Source of the DNA: Thermoplasmatales archaeon ex4484_36
GTDB taxonomy: Archaea; Thermoplasmatota; Penumbrarchaeia; Penumbrarchaeales; EX4484-36
DNA: 7,171 bases
NCBI GenBank assembly: GCA_002254765.1
Contig: NJDV01000049.1
Location: forward strand, 1-7,171
Direction: 5' to 3'
Shown piece after piece: positions 1 through 5,662 of this stretch (its first letter is position 1; each line of letters opens with the position of its first letter). Below the pieces are notes generated by a model, which saw only the letters and a program-made list of their open reading frames with translations, searched no databases and was not told the DNA's origin. Made by a program: the position numbers and the translations under genes.

Positions 1-982
1 AGATAGCTTCCATGTAGAGGGAATAGACCCTCTCCCACGGTATGAAGGAGGAGAGCAACAGGAGGGGGGTTGAGAGTGGGAGGTGGAAGTTGGTGATGAA
101 AGCACTGTAGGGCAGTGAGAAGCGGTAAGGAGGTCGGATGAAGACCTCTGCCACGCCGTCAGTGCGCCTGAGGTGTCCGGAGGAAGAGGCGCTCTCCAAG
201 GCCCTCACCGTGGTTGTTCCTACCGCTACAAGGGGACGCCCCTCCTCAAGGCCACTTTTGATTCCCTCGGCCTCCTGAGGGGGGATAAAGTATCTCTCAC
301 CCTCCATCTTGTGCTCCTCCACCCGCTCCGACCTCAAGGGGAGGAAGGTGCCGGGGCCCACGTGCAACTCCACATAGCATATGTCCGCCCCCCCTCTCTT
401 CAGCTCCTCCATAAGCTGCTCGGTGAAGTGAAGCCCGGCGGTGGGTGCCGCTATGGAGCCGTCGGTAGAGGCGTAAACAGTCTGGTACTCCTCCTCGGGA
501 AGGTCCCTTCTCTTGATGTAAGGGGGCAGGGGCATCCTACCCACCTCCTTCAGCACCTCAAGCAATCTTCTCCCTTTAAGCTCCTCCCCCTCCCTTGAAA
601 GAGTTACCTCAAAGAGTCCCTCTCTAAGGTGCCTTCTGACCTTCAGGATTACCCCGTCCTCGCCAAGCGCCTCCACACCCTCCCTTACCTTTCCCTTGAG
701 GTAGGCCAGGGGAGGCCCCTCCCCCCCCGGCTCCACTATAAGAGCCTCAACCCTCCCTCCGCTCCTCTTCCTCAGCTCCAACTTCGCCGGTATAACCCTC
801 GTCCTGTTGAGGACTATGATGGGGCGGGGGGGAAGCACCCGGGGGAGGTCACGAAACCTGAAGTGTCCCACCTCTCCTGAGGGGTGGCGGCAGAGGAGGA
901 GCCTGCACATATTCCTGGGACGTGTGAGGGCCTGAGCGATCATCTCCTTTGGGAGCCAGTAGTGGAAGAGCCTGCTCTGCAC
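1..982 (-). CDS. queA: S-adenosylmethionine:tRNA ribosyltransferase-isomerase QueA (3' end cut by window edge)
   Basis: QueA transfers and isomerises the ribosyl part of S-adenosylmethionine onto preQ1 at tRNA position 34, giving epoxyqueuosine. Reading the minus strand from the GTG at 982, 327 codons run open to the left edge without a stop. They match the family along its length: LPKEMIAQ near residue 10, VLNRTRVIPAKL near 58-70, MPLPPYIKR near 150, the hallmark DGSIAAPTAGLHFT at about 174-187, ELHVGPGTF near 205, VGTTTVRALES near 247, and TNFHLPLST near 297. The family is about 345-360 residues long, so only about 20 C-terminal residues are missing. An in-frame TAG eight codons upstream leaves GTG 982 as the only usual start; no ribosome site precedes it, but a TATA-like box lies about 27 bases upstream, so the mRNA may be leaderless. 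The family NDTRV/NNTRV motif reads NRTRV here. The identification is secure; its job in an archaeon, where archaeosine rather than queuosine is expected, is not. Confidence 0.95.
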   Translation of the reverse strand, partial: MQSRLFHYWLPKEMIAQALTRPRNMCRLLLCRHPSGEVGHFRFRDLPRVLPPRPIIVLNRTRVIPAKLELRKRSGGRVEALIVEPGGEGPPLAYLKGKVREGVEALGEDGVILKVRRHLREGLFEVTLSREGEELKGRRLLEVLKEVGRMPLPPYIKRRDLPEEEYQTVYASTDGSIAAPTAGLHFTEQLMEELKRGGADICYVELHVGPGTFLPLRSERVEEHKMEGERYFIPPQEAEGIKSGLEEGRPLVAVGTTTVRALESASSSGHLRRTDGVAEVFIRPPYRFSLPYSAFITNFHLPLSTPLLLLSSFIPWERVYSLYMEAI

Positions 983-1005
983 AAGGAGACAAATGTGGGC
1001 GGTCT

Positions 1006-1013
1006 ATTTTATT
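1006..1013 (-). promoter_or_regulatory. TATA-like box for queA
   Basis: On the minus strand AATAAAAT lies in the 43-base gap between the truD stop and the queA GTG, centred about 27 bases before that GTG. This is the spacing of an archaeal TATA box to the transcription start, so queA may have its own leaderless transcript. It rests on sequence and spacing alone. Confidence 0.45.
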
Positions 1014-1025
1014 GTTTACGGCTCC

Positions 1026-1997
1026 TCAGTAGTTGAGGATGGGGGCTTTCATAAGCTCCCTCAAGAAGGAAGTAGCATAGGTCCCCCGGAAGAGATGGAA
1101 GGAGGTCCTGAGCGTCCCTTCTTCCTCTGGTGGGAGCTCAAAGCTCAGATCCATTGGAATGGAGTGCAGCTCCCTCCTCAAGCTCCTCACCCTGAACCTA
1201 GGGAACTCCGGAAGGTTGAAAAGGGAGAGGTCAACCCCCTCCTCCTCAAGAACCCTTCTCTCTATCTCCCCCATCATGCCTGATGCGAAGAGGGGTTCTG
1301 AGCCTGGAAGGAGAGCGGTCACAAAGGCTTTCCCCTCTTTTATCCTCCTGTTCACCGTGGAGAGATTCTGCTCGGTGACCTCCACTCTCCTCTCCCTGTG
1401 TGGGATTCCCTCCTTGAGAGGGATTACAATGTCACCCACCACAGCCTCCACAAGGGGGAGCCCCTCCTTTATCCTCGCGCTCACAATCCTGTTGAAGAGA
1501 TAGGACTGGTAGGCGTGGGTGAAGAGCTTGAAGAGATTCTCGGGGAGGACCTTCAGAGCACCCAAATAGTCCCCGGGGTTTGATATCAGGTGCTGTATCA
1601 TGGCCCTTTCGAAGGTGAGGTGGCGCGGAAAGAGTTTGAGAGCCTCTTTCAGGTCGGAAGACTCCTCAAGGAACTCCCTCGCCCTGCGATCTACCTGGGG
1701 TTCGTGGGCGAATACCTTCGTCAGGTAGATAAATATGGCCTCTTCCATCCGCCCCTCTATTATCTTCTTCCCGACGATGTGTGTTATGGGCCTTATGGCG
1801 CCGAACCTCTGAACGCCGAAAAAGTTGGGAAAGCCCCCGAGCCTCTCCATCTCCTCTAAGAAGTCTTCCACTATTCTTTTGATCCTCTCCCGGGGGTGAG
1901 GTTTTAGCCTGCCCAGGAGGGGCGGGGTGGAGGTGGCGTAGACCTCCATCCCTATTTCCACCTCCTCTAGGGGGACATCAATTTTCATACCTCTCAC
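1026..1997 (-). CDS. truD: TruD-family tRNA pseudouridine synthase lacking its catalytic segment
   Basis: TruD/Pus7 enzymes make pseudouridine at tRNA position 13 using an aspartate in a G-x-K-D-K/R motif. This 323-residue ORF matches the archaeal family. Residues 15-32 resemble the family N-terminus (TPPLLGRLK for TPGIGGRIK). Residues 54-66 are GGFPNFFGVQRFG, followed by IRPITHIVGK, HAYQSYLFNRIVS, LLPGSEPLFASG and a C-terminal RGTYATSFLRELMK. From residue 32 to about 36, however, the sequence jumps to the helix just before the PNFFG motif. About 110 residues are missing, including the catalytic Asp motif and the LG-D/x-x-GN-x-F motif; archaeal members are usually well over 400 residues. No frameshift or leftover copy is visible nearby. 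The start is GTG 1997 or ATG 1988; both lie inside the end of rpoL, implying coupled translation, and neither has a well-spaced ribosome site. As written the product should be inactive as a pseudouridine synthase, though it might still bind tRNA. An assembly deletion is the main alternative. Confidence 0.88.
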   Translation of the reverse strand: MRGMKIDVPLEEVEIGMEVYATSTPPLLGRLKPHPRERIKRIVEDFLEEMERLGGFPNFFGVQRFGAIRPITHIVGKKIIEGRMEEAIFIYLTKVFAHEPQVDRRAREFLEESSDLKEALKLFPRHLTFERAMIQHLISNPGDYLGALKVLPENLFKLFTHAYQSYLFNRIVSARIKEGLPLVEAVVGDIVIPLKEGIPHRERRVEVTEQNLSTVNRRIKEGKAFVTALLPGSEPLFASGMMGEIERRVLEEEGVDLSLFNLPEFPRFRVRSLRRELHSIPMDLSFELPPEEEGTLRTSFHLFRGTYATSFLRELMKAPILNY

Positions 1998-2265
1998 TCT
2001 TCATCTTGAAGTCGTTCAGAAGCTCCTTATAGTAGTTTACAACGGCACGAGCGGCTCTTTTAACAGCGTTCTGGGGTTTCCCCTCAATGACCTTCACGTA
2101 GAATACGGGATGGTCAAGCTTTGGGTGGCGGATGTAATAATTCGCATATTCCACCGCCTCGTCCCTTAAAAGAGCGTTCTTCAGGGGCTCAAGAAGGGTC
2201 TCGTTCTCACCCTCCACTGTGAACTCGAGGTAGTCCTTTTCCTTCTTCAATATAGTGATTTTCAT
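1978..2265 (-). CDS. rpoL: DNA-directed RNA polymerase subunit L (Rpb11/RpoL)
   Basis: RpoL pairs with RpoD (the Rpb3 counterpart) to form the assembly platform of archaeal RNA polymerase, like the bacterial alpha dimer. The 95-residue product begins MKITILKKEKDYLEFTVEGE, followed by ETLLEPLKNALLRDEAVEYANYY, then HPKLDHPVFYVKV and a C-terminal helix. This is the usual order and length for the family. An ATG four codons further upstream (2277) is in frame, but homologues start MKI and the AT-rich promoter box is about 29 bases before ATG 2265, so the inner start is preferred. GGTG lies just before it. The last codons overlap the start of truD, so the two genes form an operon. Confidence 0.93.
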   Translation of the reverse strand: MKITILKKEKDYLEFTVEGENETLLEPLKNALLRDEAVEYANYYIRHPKLDHPVFYVKVIEGKPQNAVKRAARAVVNYYKELLNDFKMKSERYEN

Positions 2266-2286
2266 GCACCGCCCCATACCCTATTG

Positions 2287-2301
2287 CTTAAAAAAATTTT
2301 C
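2287..2301 (-). promoter_or_regulatory. AT-rich promoter box for rpoL-truD
   Basis: On the minus strand GAAAATTTTTTTAAG is the only strongly AT-rich element upstream of rpoL. Its centre is about 29 bases before ATG 2265, which would give a transcript with almost no leader. It overlaps the T-tract listed as a possible terminator of the upstream operon. Confidence 0.45.
2290..2296 (-). terminator. T7 tract, possible terminator of the feoA-dtxR operon
   Basis: Seven consecutive T residues on the minus strand lie about 40 bases after the stop of the DtxR-like gene. Archaeal transcription commonly ends at oligo-T runs without a strong hairpin. The tract is also part of the rpoL promoter box, so the terminator role is tentative. 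Confidence 0.35.
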
Positions 2302-2335
2302 TCATAGGAGATGAACTCATCCCTCCCACTTCTCT

Positions 2336-2632
2336 TCAGACATCCGCCTCGTCAGCCCTCTCCTCGGGCAGACCGAGGAGGATGAAGAACTCCTTCAGGG
2401 CCCCGTGCCTCCGCTCCAGTCCTCTAGCGAGGGAGAGCCCCTCTTCCGTCAGGGTGGCCCCCGAGTAGGGCTCGTAGTTGACATAGCCCTGTGTGGAGAG
2501 CTTCTGGAACATCTCCGTGACAGTGGGCAGGCTGACGCCGAGTTTCTCAGCCACATCTTTCACTCTGGCGAGTCCCCCTCCCTTTGACAGTTCATAGATG
2601 GTTTCAACATACTCCTCAATCCTTCTGGTCAG
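2336..2632 (-). CDS. Short DtxR/MntR-family metal-dependent repressor, C-terminally truncated
   Basis: DtxR/MntR proteins bind Fe2+ or Mn2+ and then repress metal-uptake genes. Read from CTG 2632 the product has 98 residues. Residues 2-15 (TRRIEEYVETIYEL) are the family's first helix. Residues 21-45 (ARVKDVAEKLGVS, then PTVTEMFQKL) are the helix-turn-helix, residues 50-64 (YVNYEPYSG, then TLTEEG) are the wing, and ERRH near 73-76 starts the dimerisation helix. Compared with MntR, Glu7, Glu10 and His76 stand where Asp8, Glu11 and His77 bind metal. The product stops at EERADEADV, just before the usual E-x-x-E-H ligand segment, so half the metal site, most of the dimer domain and any SH3-like domain are absent. 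It follows feoA by 13 bases. GGAGG at 2640-2644 lies seven bases before the CTG, and no ATG/GTG/TTG is properly placed. TTG 2677 is in frame but would add 15 residues encoded inside feoA. It probably regulates its own operon through the iron box upstream of feoA. Confidence 0.82.
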   Translation of the reverse strand: MTRRIEEYVETIYELSKGGGLARVKDVAEKLGVSLPTVTEMFQKLSTQGYVNYEPYSGATLTEEGLSLARGLERRHGALKEFFILLGLPEERADEADV

Positions 2633-2639
2633 AGGAATC

Positions 2640-2644
2640 CCTCC
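2640..2644 (-). promoter_or_regulatory. Ribosome binding site that points to a CTG start
   Basis: GGAGG (within AAAGGAGGG) directly follows the feoA stop codon and lies seven bases before CTG 2632. The family's N-terminus (TRRIEEY) begins at the next codon. The site therefore favours a non-standard CTG start, or a start produced by translational coupling, over the distant TTG 2677. Confidence 0.6.
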
Positions 2645-2645
2645 T

Positions 2646-2936
2646 TTAAAGAGCTGTGACGAAGACCTTGGCGGCAATCCCTCTCCCCAGGGCTAGTCTG
2701 GACCCCCTCACGTCAAGAAGAAGAGGCCCTCCAGTGTTTCGAAGGACCCTAATCCTGACCCCCGGAGTGATCCCTAAGGAAGCTAGTCGGGACCTGCAGC
2801 TCTCTCCACACCGTATGGATGTCACAGTAACCTCTCCCGTGGCACTGGTGAGAGGGAACTCCCTCCCGGGGCCGCTCTCGCCCGTTGGGGGAGGGGCGGT
2901 CACGCGGTATCTGTTGAAGGGTCCCGGCAATGGCAT
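2646..2936 (-). CDS. feoA: FeoA-like small SH3-fold protein (ferrous iron transport accessory)
   Basis: FeoA is a small cytoplasmic SH3-like protein that supports the Fe2+ transporter FeoB; the same fold forms the C-terminal domain of many DtxR repressors. Residues 35-96 carry the family pattern: GEVTVTSI, C-G-E-S-C-R-S-R-LASLGITPG (43-59), VRIRVLRNTGGPLLLDVRGSRLALGRGIAAKVFV. The core is of normal length, but residues 1-26 are a Pro/Gly-rich extension not typical of FeoA. The start at ATG 2936 has GGAGG at 2943-2947 on the minus strand, six bases upstream. A TATA box and an iron box precede it, and the DtxR-like gene follows after 13 bases. No feoB is in the window, so it may serve a distant FeoB, or be the detached SH3 domain that works with the truncated repressor. 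Confidence 0.82.
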   Translation of the reverse strand: MPLPGPFNRYRVTAPPPTGESGPGREFPLTSATGEVTVTSIRCGESCRSRLASLGITPGVRIRVLRNTGGPLLLDVRGSRLALGRGIAAKVFVTAL

Positions 2937-2951
2937 TTTGGTCCTCCTCTG

Positions 2952-2965
2952 TTAGGCCAACCTAA
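2952..2965. promoter_or_regulatory. DtxR/IdeR-type iron box upstream of feoA
   Basis: The plus strand reads TTAGGCCAACCTAA, an inverted repeat TTAGG-N4-CCTAA. It differs at one position from TTAGGCTAACCTAA, the right 14 bases of the classical DtxR/IdeR consensus TTAGGTTAGGCTAACCTAA. It lies between the feoA TATA box (about 2976-2984) and the feoA start, over the expected transcription start near 2954. A repressor bound here would block feoA initiation. It is also upstream of the divergent promoter for the 826-residue surface protein. The likely ligand is the DtxR-like product of the same operon. Confidence 0.75.
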
Positions 2966-2974
2966 CTTCAATGG

Positions 2975-2984
2975 GTATATAAAA
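2975..2984 (-). promoter_or_regulatory. TATA box of feoA-dtxR, in a divergent promoter region
   Basis: GTATATAAAA on the plus strand (TTTTATATAC on the minus) is a strong archaeal TATA-like element. On the minus strand it predicts a start near 2954, just inside the iron box. The symmetrical sequence and the following CTTTTTAAAAAACA (about 2985-2998) could also serve the plus-strand gene at 3026, predicting starts near 3006-3019. Confidence 0.65.
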
Positions 2985-2998
2985 CTTTTTAAAAAACA
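2985..2998 (+). promoter_or_regulatory. Probable TATA region of the 826-residue surface protein gene
   Basis: CTTTTTAAAAAACA lies about 33 bases before the ATG at 3026 and predicts a short leader that includes the AGGTG ribosome site at 3016-3020. The adjacent TATATAAAA is an alternative box for the same gene. Confidence 0.45.
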
Positions 2999-3025
2999 GC
3001 GCCTTATCCCCCCACAGGTGTTGAT

Positions 3026-5506
3026 ATGATGCCGTCCAGAGCAGGCACAAAAACCCTTGCCGCAGTTGCGCTTGTGGTCCTTCTCATGGTTGCCCCCCAG
3101 CTCTCGGAGGGGGACAGTCTGGGTCCTGCCATAATTGATGTGAGTTGGTCTCCCCCCAACCCCTACTGGGACGAGGGATTAAATGTCTCGGCCAATGTGA
3201 CCGACCCCGACGGTGTGGCATCCGTGATGCTCCAGTGGTGTATTGGGGATATCTGCTACCCCCCAGTCCCCATGAATGTGGGCGAGGGGAACAGCTACTG
3301 GTACTTCGTAGACAGGACCTTCCCCAACACCACCGTGACCTTTGACATCCTCGCCCAGGACACCCAAGGGAACCCCTCCTCGTACGCATTCAACGTCACC
3401 TTCAGGCCACGCCCCACATCCCTTCTGATCAACGCAACAGCTGTACCCTATACCCTCTACCCCGGGGGGAATTTTACCGTAACCGGCAGGCTCACCCTCA
3501 ATACCGGCGAGCCCCCATCCTCAGCCACCGTCAGGGTATACCTCTCCACAGAAGAGGTCTCATCCGGCCAGGCGGACCCCTTCGGAGGATTCAACATCAC
3601 CGTCAAGGCGCCGGAGTCTTCGGGCAATTACACCTATCTTGTTGTGGGGGAGGGGGAGGGGTTCAGGGCCGAGACAGAGGTGGAGATCAGGGTTATAGAG
3701 AGGCCAGTGGCGGACCTTGTTCTTCACCTTATGTTTACGGGAACGAGCAGAAAGGAGGGCGGGATATTTCTCTTCGAAGATGACCTCTTCCGGGGAAGAG
3801 TTGAGGTGGAGAATTCCGGTACAGCCCCTGCCGGTAACCTGACCATCACGGTTTTCAGAGACGTCGAAGAGGTCCTCAACGAGAGCTACAGCTTCTCCCT
3901 CGCCCCCGGGGAGAGGTGGGGAACCAACTTCACCGCGGATGCGGGTGCAGTGGGCCGGCACATGATAGTGGCCCGTGTCAGCACCCCTCAGGAGGAGATA
4001 TCCCTTGAGAACAACTACCAAGAACTCTCCTACGAGGTACTGCCCCCATCGGCGGCACCGCAGCAGAAGGTTCTTGTTGAGCTTTTCACCTCCACCACCT
4101 GCGAACCCTGCATATCATCCGAGCACGCCCTGGACTACTTGAGATACTTGAGGGGCGATAACGCCACTGTGGTGGCCTATGTGATGGACGACCCCACCGT
4201 TCCCACAATAGAGCCCATCCTCTCCTCTTACGGGGTCTCGGGCACACCCACGGTGGTATTTGACGGGGGCTACAGGGTCAAGGTGGGAGGCGGTGAGGAG
4301 GAAGAGCTCCTTCAGACCTATCAGACCTACCTGAATGAAAGCCTCCTGAGGTACAGGGATCCTATCTGGATCGAGCTCTCATCTGTCAACATCACGGGTA
4401 ATCTCTTGGAGTCCCTAACAATCACTGTTCACACGGCCGGCGCTTCGGCCAGCGGCCTTTACGTGACCCTCTACGGCATCACACCTTATATGGGCCCGAG
4501 GGGCTTCAACGGAGTCCCAATAAGATACTCAGTGGCCTACTACAACCTTCTTTACGTCCCGGACATGGACCCGGAAGATGAGTACACCACCACAATATAT
4601 CCCGCCTGGTACTTCGGCGAGGACGGCATCTCAGTGGTGGCAGCCCTGAGGGAGAACTCCGGCACCGTCCTCTCCCACGACATCTATGAGGAGGCGAAAA
4701 GGCCGCCTTTCTATGTCCAGGTCCCCACCGGGGAGGTGGACATCCCGCCGGCCTCCTCCCGGGAGGTTACCATCACGCTGGAATCTTTCCTCTACAGCTG
4801 GGAGGAGAACCCCCTGCCCGTCACCGCCGATGTGGAGCTGGCCATAACATCAGGGAGGGAATACGAGGCTGACGGTCCCCCTTCAGTTACCATTGGGAGT
4901 GAAGCCCTGGTGGGGGAGGAGTGGGGTGGCAGGCTGAAGATGTATAGGACATCCTTCGCCATAACCGTCAGCGCTGGGGAGGATCCCTCGGAGAGGGGTG
5001 AGGTCTCCCTCACCTTCACCACAACATCCCTCGGTGGGTGGAGCTACGAGACGGCGATTAAGCTCTCCCGGGGTGTGCCCGAGATCGTTCTTCTCAGGTC
5101 CGACATTGGAAGGAAGGGAGACTATGTGGTGATAACAGCATCCTTCACCAACATGAGCGAGGCATACACGGTCCAGCTGGAGTACGTCTTCTACGGAGAG
5201 GGGGAAGAGGGGCCGAGCCGATTCGCCAGCATGCTGAGGTCCCCCAATAGCACATACTTCGCTGAGATAACCCCCGGCGGGGACTATCCCAGGCTCAAAT
5301 ACCGCATTTATGTGAGGGACCGGGGGGAGATTATATACACCTCTGACTGGATAGATGTGAAGGTACCCCCGGGGGCTGGGGAGGTGGGGGATAAGGAGAA
5401 CACCCTCTGGTACCCGGTAGCCACTGCGGTGGCAGTTTTAATTGTGCTTGGTGCCTATCTCTTCGCGGCAAGAAAGAAGAGGAAAATTGAGGGGATAGAG
5501 GAGTAG
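3026..5506 (+). CDS. Membrane-anchored surface protein with Ig/CARDB-like domains and a thioredoxin-like CEPC domain
   Basis: The 826-residue product appears to be exported and held in the membrane by its C-terminus. Residues 1-29 form a signal peptide (KTLAAVALVVLLMVAP core). Residues about 34-128 are an Ig/fibronectin-like domain with cysteines 72 and 77. Residues 130-225 are a second beta-domain, and 226-340 a CARDB-like domain (VENSGTAPAGNLTITVF, then LAPGE). Residues 346-445 are thioredoxin-like: KVLVELFTSTTCEPC with Cys359 and Cys362, and a GTPT loop with the probable cis-Pro at 408. About 446-560 follow the thioredoxin domain much as in Omp28-like proteins. Two more beta-rich segments lead to a membrane helix at 795-815 and an RKKRK stop-transfer tail. 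Many N-x-S/T sites suggest glycosylation. The start at ATG 3026 (or 3029) follows AGGTG at 3016-3020. Only the four cysteines noted were seen, so extracellular thiol-disulfide or redox chemistry is plausible but unproven. It is divergent from the iron-regulated feoA operon. Confidence 0.85.
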   Translation: MMPSRAGTKTLAAVALVVLLMVAPQLSEGDSLGPAIIDVSWSPPNPYWDEGLNVSANVTDPDGVASVMLQWCIGDICYPPVPMNVGEGNSYWYFVDRTFPNTTVTFDILAQDTQGNPSSYAFNVTFRPRPTSLLINATAVPYTLYPGGNFTVTGRLTLNTGEPPSSATVRVYLSTEEVSSGQADPFGGFNITVKAPESSGNYTYLVVGEGEGFRAETEVEIRVIERPVADLVLHLMFTGTSRKEGGIFLFEDDLFRGRVEVENSGTAPAGNLTITVFRDVEEVLNESYSFSLAPGERWGTNFTADAGAVGRHMIVARVSTPQEEISLENNYQELSYEVLPPSAAPQQKVLVELFTSTTCEPCISSEHALDYLRYLRGDNATVVAYVMDDPTVPTIEPILSSYGVSGTPTVVFDGGYRVKVGGGEEEELLQTYQTYLNESLLRYRDPIWIELSSVNITGNLLESLTITVHTAGASASGLYVTLYGITPYMGPRGFNGVPIRYSVAYYNLLYVPDMDPEDEYTTTIYPAWYFGEDGISVVAALRENSGTVLSHDIYEEAKRPPFYVQVPTGEVDIPPASSREVTITLESFLYSWEENPLPVTADVELAITSGREYEADGPPSVTIGSEALVGEEWGGRLKMYRTSFAITVSAGEDPSERGEVSLTFTTTSLGGWSYETAIKLSRGVPEIVLLRSDIGRKGDYVVITASFTNMSEAYTVQLEYVFYGEGEEGPSRFASMLRSPNSTYFAEITPGGDYPRLKYRIYVRDRGEIIYTSDWIDVKVPPGAGEVGDKENTLWYPVATAVAVLIVLGAYLFAARKKRKIEGIEE

Positions 5507-5525
5507 CATCCCGCGGCGTTCGGCC

Positions 5526-5550
5526 CGAGAACTTTGATGACATCTTCTCG
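5526..5550 (+). other. Small inverted repeat after the surface protein gene
   Basis: CGAGAA (5526-5531) and TTCTCG (5545-5550) can form a 6-bp stem with a 13-base loop, about 20 bases after the stop at 5506. No T-run follows, so a terminator role is uncertain. The rest of 5507-5590 shows no gene. Confidence 0.3.
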
Positions 5551-5591
5551 TGGTTGTGAACGTCTCTCTGTGAAGGTAGATCCCGAAGAGA

Positions 5592-5601
5592 CTTTATAAA
5601 G
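5592..5601 (+). promoter_or_regulatory. TATA box (CTTTATAAAG) upstream of the PepSY-like gene
   Basis: This is a perfect 10-base palindrome with a TATA core. It would start transcription near 5622-5624, giving a leader of about 75 bases that contains the two TTATTTCG-type repeats and the mini-ORF. A weaker AT-rich box, TATAGTTTTAT (about 5629-5639), could instead start transcription near 5661. Confidence 0.5.
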
Positions 5602-5620
5602 GGCACCGAAAAAAATAAGA

Positions 5621-5650
5621 TAATTTCGTATAGTTTTATGTTATTTCGCA
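5621..5650 (+). repeat. Two direct repeats of T(A/T)ATTTCG(T/C)A spaced 20 bases
   Basis: TAATTTCGTA (5621-5630) and TTATTTCGCA (5641-5650) match at 8 of 10 positions and are offset by exactly 20 bases, about two helical turns. The core TTATTTCG recurs on the minus strand at 6876-6883, upstream of the next secreted-protein gene. It may be a binding site for a shared regulator, but an AT-rich coincidence is possible. Confidence 0.35.
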
Positions 5651-5662
5651 GGGGGATAGAAG

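Noticed and set aside
173..880. Plus-strand ORFs of 141 and 83 codons
   Set aside because: They lie antisense to queA, whose minus-strand frame carries all the family motifs; they have no domain-like features.
1159..1859. Plus-strand ORFs opposite truD
   Set aside because: They are shadows of the conserved truD frame with no recognisable sequence of their own.
3560..4021. Minus-strand ORF of 153 codons
   Set aside because: It is antisense to the CARDB-like part of the surface protein and has no plausible domain or ribosome site.
5532..5600. Box C/D-type small RNA around TTGATGA
   Set aside because: The C box is imperfect and no CTGA D box stands at the right distance.
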